Of a DNA stretch of 64,000 bases, positions 44,696-51,533 are shown one piece after another. Source of the stretch: Lachnocurva sp045579705. GTDB lineage: Bacteria > Bacillota > Clostridia > Lachnospirales > Lachnospiraceae. Location of the stretch: assembly GCA_045579705.1 (NCBI GenBank), contig JAZNMP010000035.1, positions 1 to 64,000 on the forward strand, given 5' to 3'. Position numbers and translations under genes: made by a program. The notes beneath the pieces are model-generated. The model searched no databases and was not told the origin of the DNA. It saw only the letters and a list, made by a program, of their open reading frames with translations. The first letter of the stretch is position 1. Each line of letters starts with the position of its first letter.

Positions 44696-46090
44696 ATGGA
44701 AACAAAGAACGCATGGGAGAAATATCCAGCAGGAGCAAAGAGAGACGAAGTTATGAACTTCGCTGAAGGATATAAGGACTTCATCTCAAAGTGCAAGTCT
44801 GAAAGAGAATGCACTTCTTATATTAAGGCTATGGCTGAAAAAGATGGTTTCGTAGATTTAGAGGAACTTATCAAGGCTAAGAAGTCACTTAAGGCTGGAG
44901 ATAGAGTATATAGAGTAAACCGCGACAAGGCTATCGCACTATTCGTAATCGGTTCAGAACCTATCGAGAATGGTGTACGTATCCTCGGAGCACACATCGA
45001 TTCACCTAGAATGGATTTGAAGCAGGTTCCACTTTACGAAGATACAGAGATGGCTTTCCTCGATACACATTATTATGGTGGTATTAAGAAGTATCAGTGG
45101 GTTACACTTCCACTTGCACTTCACGGTGTTATTGCAAAGAAAGACGGCAGCGTAGTAAATGTAAATGTAGGTGATGACGAGAACGATCCTGTATTTGGTG
45201 TATCTGACCTCCTCATCCATCTCGCTGCAGACCAGATGAAGAAAGACGGAGCAAAGGTTGTAGAAGGTGAAGCTCTGAACGTACTCATCGGCTCTATTCC
45301 ACTCGAGCAGGCATCTGATGATGATAAGAAGAAGGAAGCAGTAAAGGAAAACATCCTCGCTATCCTTAAGGAAAAATATGACATCGAAGAGGCAGATTTC
45401 CTCTCAGCTGAAATCGTAGTAGTTCCAGCAGGAAATGCTCGTGATTATGGTTTCGATAGAAGTATGATAATGGGATATGGACATGATGACAGAGTTTGTG
45501 CTTATCCTTCATATGTAGCTCTTCGTGATGTTAAGGCTGGCAAGCAGACTTATGCATGTCTCCTCGTAGACAAAGAAGAAGTTGGTTCTATCGGTGCTAC
45601 AGGAATGCAGTCAGCATTCTATGAAGATACAGTTGCTGAAATCGCAAACCTTCTCGGCGAGACAGACTTCATGACAGTACGTCGTGCTATGAGAAATTCA
45701 AAGGCACTTTCTTCAGATGTAAGTGCTGCATTTGATCCAAACTATCCAGAAGTTATGGAGAAGAAGAACTCTGCATACTTTGGTAGAGGTTTGGTATTTA
45801 ACAAGTACACAGGATCACGAGGAAAAGGTGGTTCAAACGATGCATCAGCTGAATACATGGCCGAAGTTCGTGCTATTATGGAATCAGATGATGTAGCATT
45901 CCAGACAGCAGAGCTCGCAAAGGTAGACCAGGGTGGCGGCGGAACTATCGCTTATATCCTTGGAAATTATGGAATGGATGTAATCGACAGTGGTGTAGCA
46001 GTTCTCAATATGCATGCTCCATGGGAGATTATTTCAAAAGTAGATTTATTTGAAGCATACAGAGGTTATAAAGCATTCTTGAATGCTTAA
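44696..46090 (+). CDS. M18-family aminopeptidase
   Basis: A 464-aa cytosolic zinc peptidase. Metal ligands and catalytic residues are visible in ILGAHIDSPRMDLKQ (H), the VGDDENDPVF region with its acidic ligand, VDKEEVGSIGATGMQ (catalytic E pair), SSDVSAAFDPNYPE (D), and the terminal histidine in VLNMHAPWEIIS. Members remove acidic or hydrophobic N-terminal residues. The ATG at 44696 follows AAGGAG by 8 nt; an earlier in-frame start lies within hprK. Codon use is strongly biased, suggesting abundance. Confidence 0.9.
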   Translation: METKNAWEKYPAGAKRDEVMNFAEGYKDFISKCKSERECTSYIKAMAEKDGFVDLEELIKAKKSLKAGDRVYRVNRDKAIALFVIGSEPIENGVRILGAHIDSPRMDLKQVPLYEDTEMAFLDTHYYGGIKKYQWVTLPLALHGVIAKKDGSVVNVNVGDDENDPVFGVSDLLIHLAADQMKKDGAKVVEGEALNVLIGSIPLEQASDDDKKKEAVKENILAILKEKYDIEEADFLSAEIVVVPAGNARDYGFDRSMIMGYGHDDRVCAYPSYVALRDVKAGKQTYACLLVDKEEVGSIGATGMQSAFYEDTVAEIANLLGETDFMTVRRAMRNSKALSSDVSAAFDPNYPEVMEKKNSAYFGRGLVFNKYTGSRGKGGSNDASAEYMAEVRAIMESDDVAFQTAELAKVDQGGGGTIAYILGNYGMDVIDSGVAVLNMHAPWEIISKVDLFEAYRGYKAFLNA

Positions 46091-46105
46091 TGAAAAAAGG
46101 AAGAA

Positions 46106-47029
46106 ATGAAGCAAGTTATTACAGAAGCACAGTTAAATGAAATCAAAAATCTAGTTCGTTCTGACGAAATATTTATGAATGAACCTATGAAGAAACATAC
46201 TACTATGAGGATCGGAGGACCTGCAGAGGTCTTCCTGAAACCTCGTGCGGTTGAAATCGAGAAGCTGCTCGATTATCTCGCAAAGGAACAGATAAAGACA
46301 TTCATCTTAGGAAATGGAAGTGACCTGTTAGTCACTGATGAAGGATTATCTGGAGTAGTGGTTTCTACTCGTAGTATGAATTCTATAAATGTAAACGAAG
46401 GAACAGGCGTAGTAACAGCAGATGCAGGTGTATCTCTTGGAAAGATCGCAAATGCTGCAAAGAACGCATCACTCGCTGGTTTTGAATTCGCTGCCGGAAT
46501 TCCAGGAAGCCTCGGTGGTGGAGTATTTATGAATGCTGGAGCTTATGGCGGTGAAATGAAACATGTTGTGAAATCAGTGAAGTACTTCGATCCTGAGAAC
46601 GGTGTTCAGACAGTTTCAGGTGATGAGGCAGACTTCGGATACAGACACAGTATTTTTTCAGAGAATCCGTCGTTCGTAATTCTGTCAGCAGAGATTCAGC
46701 TGGAGAGAGGAAACTTCGAGGAAATCGATGCCCTCCAGAAAGATCTCATGAATCGCAGAATTGAGAAACAGCCACTCGAATACGCCAGTGCTGGAAGTAC
46801 ATTCAAGCGTCCAGAAGGTTATTTCGCAGGAAAGCTGATTCAGGATGCAGGTTTGATGGGCTATCATGTGGGAGATGCGGAGGTGTCTACTAAACATGCT
46901 GGCTTCTGTATTAACAAAGGCAACGCAACATATGCTGATATGAAGGCTCTAATCGATCATGTGATTGAAACCGTAAAGGCAGATTCTGGTGTGACACTTA
47001 CACCAGAGGTTAGAATTATTGGAGAATAA
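46106..47029 (+). CDS. murB: UDP-N-acetylmuramate dehydrogenase
   Basis: A 307-aa FAD enzyme that reduces UDP-GlcNAc-enolpyruvate in peptidoglycan precursor synthesis. FAD-binding features are HTTMRIGGPAEVFLKP, FILGNGSDLLVTDEGLSG and GFEFAAGIPGSLGGGVFMNA. Substrate and catalytic motifs are YRHSIFSENPSF, ASAGSTFKRPEGYFAGKLI (catalytic serine) and STKHAGFCINKGNATYAD. Ligands near the end include the glutamate in LTPEVRIIGE. It belongs to the shorter type II-like group. AAAGGAAG precedes the ATG. Only 2 nt separate it from rapZ, an order seen in many Firmicutes. Confidence 0.96.
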   Translation: MKQVITEAQLNEIKNLVRSDEIFMNEPMKKHTTMRIGGPAEVFLKPRAVEIEKLLDYLAKEQIKTFILGNGSDLLVTDEGLSGVVVSTRSMNSINVNEGTGVVTADAGVSLGKIANAAKNASLAGFEFAAGIPGSLGGGVFMNAGAYGGEMKHVVKSVKYFDPENGVQTVSGDEADFGYRHSIFSENPSFVILSAEIQLERGNFEEIDALQKDLMNRRIEKQPLEYASAGSTFKRPEGYFAGKLIQDAGLMGYHVGDAEVSTKHAGFCINKGNATYADMKALIDHVIETVKADSGVTLTPEVRIIGE

Positions 47030-47031
47030 TT

Positions 47032-47907
47032 ATGAATCTATTGCTTTTGACCGGCATGTCCGGTTCTGGTAAATTTACAGCTTTCAAATTCTTAGAGGAT
47101 ATGGGCTACAACTGTGTCGACAACCTGCCGGTGCCTCTATTAAAGAATTTCGTGGACCTGATGCAGCAGAATGGCGAGGATAAGAAAGTCGTAGTCGGAA
47201 TAGACATCAGAAGCGGTCGAAATCTAGAGCAGTTGCAGGATACTCTAGATGAATTGTCTCATGATGGAAAAAAATGTGACATCCTATTTTTGGATGCCGA
47301 GGATTCAGTTCTCGTAAAGAGATACAAAGAAACCCGTAGAAATCACCCGCTTTCAAAGAATGAGAGAATTCAGGGAAGTATCACTGAGGAGAGAAAGCGT
47401 ATCGCTTTCCTAAAGGAAAGAGCTGACTATGTCATCGATACGACACATCTTCTGACTCGTGAGTTAAAGGAAGAACTGACAAAGATCTTTGTAGAGCATG
47501 AGTCCTATAAGAGCATGAATGTTATGGTGCTTTCTTTCGGTTTTAAATATGGAATTCCGGAAGATGCTGATTTGGTATTTGATGTTAGATTCCTGCCAAA
47601 TCCTTATTATGATTTGAAACTTCGTCCTCTGACTGGAAATGACCTTCCTATTAAGGAGTTCGTCATGAAATATGATGAGGCGCATGAGTTTCTAAACAAG
47701 ATTACTGATTTGTTGGATTTCTTGATTCCGCATTATATCTCTGAGGGAAAAAATTCTCTCGTAATAGCAGTGGGATGTACAGGCGGTAAGCATAGATCAG
47801 TTACGCTGGCCAATGAAATCTATAGTGCATTGCTTCCCAAGAGCACTGAATATGGATTGAAGATTGAGCACAGAGATATCGATAAAGACAGAAAGATTGG
47901 AAAATAA
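47032..47907 (+). CDS. rapZ: RNase adapter RapZ (YvcJ) with altered Walker A
   Basis: A 291-aa P-loop protein of the RapZ/YvcJ family. It begins LLLLTGMSGSGKFTAFKFLE, then MGYNCVDNLPVPLL, both typical. The C-terminal half carries LSFGFKYGIPEDADLVFDVR, FLPNPYYDLKLRPLTG, VAVGCTGGKHRSVTLA and EHRDIDK. The oddity is in the Walker A box: the usual GK(S/T) is GKF, read directly from the DNA (GGT AAA TTT ACA), although the following T remains. That could weaken nucleotide binding. In most Firmicutes a yvcK gene sits between rapZ and whiA; here whiA follows after 7 nt and yvcK is absent. Confidence 0.92.
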   Translation: MNLLLLTGMSGSGKFTAFKFLEDMGYNCVDNLPVPLLKNFVDLMQQNGEDKKVVVGIDIRSGRNLEQLQDTLDELSHDGKKCDILFLDAEDSVLVKRYKETRRNHPLSKNERIQGSITEERKRIAFLKERADYVIDTTHLLTRELKEELTKIFVEHESYKSMNVMVLSFGFKYGIPEDADLVFDVRFLPNPYYDLKLRPLTGNDLPIKEFVMKYDEAHEFLNKITDLLDFLIPHYISEGKNSLVIAVGCTGGKHRSVTLANEIYSALLPKSTEYGLKIEHRDIDKDRKIGK

Positions 47908-47914
47908 AATTTTA

Positions 47915-48754
47915 ATGAAGCAATCCTATTCTGCTAAAGTAAAGGAAGAACTTCTTAATATAATACCAAGCCCTAATCATTGCCGCATTGCTGAGGCAGC
48001 AGGGCTTTTTTCCATGAATGGAGAAGTGGTAAACGATCCTGTATATGGTAAGTGTTACAAAATCAATGGTGATGAAAGAGTTTGTAATAAGTACTTTACT
48101 TTGGTCAAAAAAACGAATATATTAGGTGAGTACGATTGCGGTTTGGTGGATGAAAGTCTACTTAAGAAACCTTGTTGTAGAAGCGCTTATTTAAGAGGCG
48201 TATTCTTAGCAGGCGGGTCTATTACTGATCCTGAGAAGACTTATCATCTAGAAATAATCGCGAAATCGAAAGAGCAGGCAAAGCAGATTATTATGGTTAT
48301 GGCTACTTTTTCGATAACTGGAAAGCTTATCAATAGAATGGATAGATATGTAATCTATCTCAAAGAAAGTGGTTCTATCTCGGATATGCTCGCATGCATG
48401 GGAGCATCAGTTGCGATGCTAGACTTTGAGAATATCAGAGTAGTAAAAGAGATGAAGAACAACGTAAATCGAAAAGTTAATTGTGAAACCGCCAATATCG
48501 GGAAGATGGTTGATGCGGCAGTCCGCGAGATTAATGACATTAAGCTGATAGACGAGACTTATGGACTAGAAAGTTTATCTCAGAAGCTTCAGGAGACGGC
48601 TAGACTTCGTTTGGAACATCCAGAGATGCCGTTGAAAGAATTGGGAGAAATGCATAATCCACCCGTAGGAAAATCAGGAGTTAATCATAGACTCCGTAGG
48701 ATAGCAAAGATCGCTTTAGATATCAAAGATCAGGAGGAATCAAAGCAATCATGA
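47915..48754 (+). CDS. whiA: DNA-binding protein WhiA
   Basis: A 279-aa protein combining a degenerate LAGLIDADG homing-endonuclease fold (residues ~85-190, CCRSAYLRGVFLAGGSITDP) with a C-terminal helix-turn-helix (LPLKELGEMHNPPVGKSGVN, then HRLRRIAKIA). WhiA influences cell division and sporulation or development in Gram-positive bacteria. The ATG at 47915 gives the expected KQSYSAKVKEELLN start. The stop overlaps the start of the HPr-like gene by 4 nt (ATGA type), so the two are coupled. Genes around it (rapZ, HPr-like) match the Bacillus rapZ-yvcK-whiA-crh order minus yvcK. Confidence 0.94.
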   Translation: MKQSYSAKVKEELLNIIPSPNHCRIAEAAGLFSMNGEVVNDPVYGKCYKINGDERVCNKYFTLVKKTNILGEYDCGLVDESLLKKPCCRSAYLRGVFLAGGSITDPEKTYHLEIIAKSKEQAKQIIMVMATFSITGKLINRMDRYVIYLKESGSISDMLACMGASVAMLDFENIRVVKEMKNNVNRKVNCETANIGKMVDAAVREINDIKLIDETYGLESLSQKLQETARLRLEHPEMPLKELGEMHNPPVGKSGVNHRLRRIAKIALDIKDQEESKQS

Positions 48755-48999
48755 AGAAAGAAATAACAGTACAGATGTCAGGTTTTACCGAAGCAACACC
48801 AATCGCTCACTTAGTTCAGCTTGCTAATCAGTATGAGAGCAAGGTGTATGTTGAGATGGATGACAAGAAAGTGAACGTAAAGAGTATCATGGGCATGATG
48901 AGCTTAGTACTTACAGAAGGATCAGTTATTACTGTTATCACAGAAGGACAGGATGAGACACAGGCTTTAGATGCAGTAGAGAAATTTCTTACTGCGTAA
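48751..48999 (+). CDS. HPr-like protein lacking the active-site histidine (Crh-like)
   Basis: An 82-aa HPr-fold protein. In true HPr the GLHARP motif holds His15, phosphorylated by enzyme I; here the aligned segment is GFTEATPIAHLVQ, with E at the histidine position and T at Arg17. The regulatory site SIMGMMSL is kept, with the serine at residue 45. This combination is that of Crh in Bacillus, which acts only in catabolite repression after phosphorylation by HprK and cannot carry phosphate for sugar import. Location directly after whiA also matches crh. HprK is encoded in the window. Function is inferred from motif and synteny. Confidence 0.85.
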   Translation: MKKEITVQMSGFTEATPIAHLVQLANQYESKVYVEMDDKKVNVKSIMGMMSLVLTEGSVITVITEGQDETQALDAVEKFLTA

Positions 49000-49019
49000 A
49001 ATCTTAGATGCAGATTATT

Positions 49020-49907
49020 ATGAAGAAACTATTATTTATATTTAATCCTAGATCAGGAAAAGGTCAGATTAGAAATAATTTGCCTGAAATATTAGACTTG
49101 GGAATTAAAGCAGGTTTTGATGTCACTGTACATACTACTCAGTCACAGGGTGATGCTATTGGAGTAGTAGAAAGACGTGCGTGTGAATTTGATAGAGTCG
49201 TTTGTAGTGGTGGAGATGGAACACTTGATGAAGTTGTCACTGGAATGATGAGATCACCTGTTAAAGTACCTATTGGATATATCCCAGCGGGATCTACAAA
49301 TGATTTTGGTAATTCTCTAGGTATCGATAAAGATATGCTTAGAGCAGCTGATATTGCATTTAACGGTAAAGAGTATAAAGTAGATATAGGAGCCTTTAAT
49401 GAGGATTCGTTTGTATATGTCGCAGCTTTTGGACTTTTTACCGAGGTATCATATTCCACTAGTCAGGATTTGAAAAATGTCTTAGGACATGCGGCTTATA
49501 TACTCGAGGGAGCTAAGCAGCTTCGTGATATTCCAAAGTATAGAATGCAGGTAGAATACGATGGAAATGTATTCTTTGATGATTTCATCTTTGGAATGGT
49601 TACAAATTCTAAATCTGTAGGTGGATTTAAAGGAATCCTGCCTGGTAATGTGGAACTAAATGATGGTTTGTTTGAGGTTACCCTGGTAAAGAATCCGCGT
49701 AATCCTCTCGAGCTTTCAGAAATCATCGGAGCGCTCGCATCTGATAGCAATGATTCAGAGCTTCTATACAAATTTAGCACATCAAAGATCAAGTTTACGT
49801 CCTCTGAGGACATATCATGGACGCTAGATGGTGAATTTGGTGGAAAAATGAGCGTTTGTGAGATTGTAAATCGTAATAATGCACTAGAGATTATGATTGA
49901 ATCGTAA
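49020..49907 (+). CDS. Diacylglycerol/lipid kinase family protein
   Basis: A 295-aa soluble lipid kinase of the DagK/YegS-type. It begins KKLLFIFNPRSGKGQI, with the catalytic loop VCSGGDGTLDEVVTGMM and the GYIPAGSTNDFGNSLGI motif. The C-terminal domain ends EDISWTLDGEFGGKM. Such enzymes phosphorylate diacylglycerol or related lipids for recycling. Two in-frame ATG codons exist (49008 and 49020); neither has a good ribosome binding site, and the second is preferred because the fold begins directly after it. It follows the HPr-like gene by 20 nt and may be translated from the same message. The gene is followed by the fba promoter region. Confidence 0.85.
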   Translation: MKKLLFIFNPRSGKGQIRNNLPEILDLGIKAGFDVTVHTTQSQGDAIGVVERRACEFDRVVCSGGDGTLDEVVTGMMRSPVKVPIGYIPAGSTNDFGNSLGIDKDMLRAADIAFNGKEYKVDIGAFNEDSFVYVAAFGLFTEVSYSTSQDLKNVLGHAAYILEGAKQLRDIPKYRMQVEYDGNVFFDDFIFGMVTNSKSVGGFKGILPGNVELNDGLFEVTLVKNPRNPLELSEIIGALASDSNDSELLYKFSTSKIKFTSSEDISWTLDGEFGGKMSVCEIVNRNNALEIMIES

Positions 49908-49947
49908 CCGAAAATGCACTATAATGCTACTTGACATAAAATTAACG

Positions 49948-49977
49948 TTGGCGTCCTGGGGATGCTTCACGTATATA
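49948..49977 (+). promoter_or_regulatory. Putative promoter of fba
   Basis: TTGGCG (49948-49953), 18-nt spacer and TATATA (49972-49977). A TTGACA lies at 49931-49936 but no fitting -10 follows it. Confidence 0.35.
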
Positions 49978-50017
49978 AGTAACTATAAGAAGCTTATATG
50001 ATTGAAAGGAGATTATC

Positions 50018-50884
50018 ATGATCGTATCAGCAGCAGAAATGTTAAAGAAAGCTAAGGCTGGTCACTATGCAGTAGGACATTTTAACATTAACAACCTTGA
50101 GTGGACAAAGGCTATCCTTCTCGCAGCAGAGGAGAAGAAGTCTCCAGTAATCCTCGGTGTATCAGAAGGTGCTGGAAAATACATGACAGGTTTCAAGACA
50201 ATCTCAGCTATGGTTTACGCTATGCATGACGCTCTTGGAATCACAGTTCCTATGGCTCTTCACCTTGATCACGGTTCATACGAAGGATGTAAGGCTTGTA
50301 TCGAAGCTGGTTTCACATCAGTTATGTTCGATGGTTCACACCTTCCATTCGATGAGAACATCGCAAAGACAAAGGAACTCGTAGAGCTTGCTCACAGCAA
50401 GGGAATCTCTCTTGAAGCTGAAGTAGGTGCAATCGGTGGAGAAGAAGACGGTGTTGTAGGTGCTGGTGAGTGCGCAGATCCAGAAGAATGTAAGTCTGTA
50501 TGCGATCTTGGAATCGATATGCTTGCAGCTGGTATCGGTAACATCCACGGTGTATATCCTGAAAACTGGGCTGGTCTTTCATTCGAGACTCTTGATGCTA
50601 TCCAGCAGAAGACAGGTGATATGCCACTCGTCCTTCACGGTGGTACAGGAATCCCTGACGACATGGTTAAGAAGGCTATCACACTTGGTGTTTCTAAGGT
50701 TAACGTTAACACAGAGTGCCAGCTTGCATTCGCTGAAGCTACTAGAAAGTACATCGAAGCAGGTAAGGACAAGGAAGGTAAAGGATTCGATCCTCGTAAA
50801 CTTCTTGCTCCTGGTACAGAAGCTATCAAGGCTAAGGTTATCGAGAAGATGGAACTCTTCGGATCAGTTGGAAAAGCTGAGTAA
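50018..50884 (+). CDS. fba: Class II fructose-bisphosphate aldolase
   Basis: A 288-aa zinc aldolase that splits fructose-1,6-bisphosphate in glycolysis. Metal ligands are the histidines in PMALHLDHGSYEGC and in AGIGNIHGVYPENW and VLHGGTGIPDD. SLEAEVGAIGGEEDG and VSKVNVNTECQLAF are also typical. Extremely biased codon use (CTT, GTA, ATC, AAG), a strong AAGGAGAT site and a strong terminator mark it as a highly expressed gene. The chain is within the normal size for the FbaA group. Confidence 0.96.
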   Translation: MIVSAAEMLKKAKAGHYAVGHFNINNLEWTKAILLAAEEKKSPVILGVSEGAGKYMTGFKTISAMVYAMHDALGITVPMALHLDHGSYEGCKACIEAGFTSVMFDGSHLPFDENIAKTKELVELAHSKGISLEAEVGAIGGEEDGVVGAGECADPEECKSVCDLGIDMLAAGIGNIHGVYPENWAGLSFETLDAIQQKTGDMPLVLHGGTGIPDDMVKKAITLGVSKVNVNTECQLAFAEATRKYIEAGKDKEGKGFDPRKLLAPGTEAIKAKVIEKMELFGSVGKAE

Positions 50885-50903
50885 TCATATTTTTGATATT
50901 TTG

Positions 50904-50935
50904 AAACGCAGAAGCTTAGGCTTCTGCGTTTTTTT
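50904..50935 (+). terminator. Intrinsic terminator of fba
   Basis: A 12-bp stem (AAACGCAGAAGC / GCTTCTGCGTTT) with a 4-nt loop and a T-run. Confidence 0.92.
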
Positions 50936-51172
50936 GTGTTGGAAGTGTAAATTTTGTAGTATGCAGAGTGTGTTTTGCTATGGTGGGGCGCCTGGACTAC
51001 GAAAAATCGACGATTAGTGCAGGTGATTTCGCATTTAGAGGAAAAGCAAGTGTTCGCTTCGCTCACAGAGTGGACTTCGTTTCCGATGGTTTTAGGCAAG
51101 ATTCCAGGTTGTGTGCATGCGCACAAAATGAGATATATGTTTGCTTGGCTGATTATATTCTTCAAAGAAAGC

Positions 51173-51228
51173 AGCCTGTCAAGGACGTAGCCTTAGGTGG
51201 CTTCGCCATCCTTGACAGGCTACTTTTT
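51173..51228. other. Perfect 13-bp hairpin with nested stem in the 50.9-51.5 kb gap
   Basis: AGCCTGTCAAGGA (51173-51185) pairs with TCCTTGACAGGCT (51209-51221); the loop holds a second stem AGCC/GGCT. A short T-run follows. The gap 50936-51533 otherwise has several overlapping frames with no ribosome binding site, so it is more likely an RNA or remnant than a set of genes. Confidence 0.45.
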
Positions 51229-51247
51229 GATGAAAAGGTGTGATTAA

Positions 51248-51493
51248 GCAAACATAATAGGATATCCTTGCGGCGCAGCCGCACTTGCTTTTGGTAGCTT
51301 TGGTATAGGGAAAAAGTTTGATGTTGCAGGATTCCCCATACTTTGCGGAGCCAACAAGCTAGTACGTGAGGTATACGAAGAGCATGTAAATTTGTACAAA
51401 AACAAAGTGCCAGATGGCATAATCTTTTGGCAATATAAGTTCAGAAATATCTTTTTTCTAAAGAGAAAAAGTTTTATAATATCATTTGTTATT
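51248..51493 (+). pseudogene. Coding-like remnant without start codon
   Basis: An 82-codon stretch open from after a TAA at 51245 to a TAA at 51494. It has no start codon early in the frame. The translation looks protein-like in its first two-thirds: AALAFGSFGIGKKFDVAGF, then ANKLVREVYEEHVNLYKNK and PDGIIFW. The end overlaps the TATAAT (51475-51480) expected for glnN. It could be the tail of a lost gene. I recognise no family. Confidence 0.3.
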
Positions 51494-51533
51494 TAAGGGT
51501 AATGGAACATTTTTACACTAGAAAGGGAAACCA

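Noticed and set aside
50968..51243. 91-codon plus-strand frame and several overlapping frames in the 50.9-51.2 kb gap
   Set aside because: No ribosome binding site, no recognisable motifs, and the frames cross a perfect hairpin; they overlap each other on both strands.
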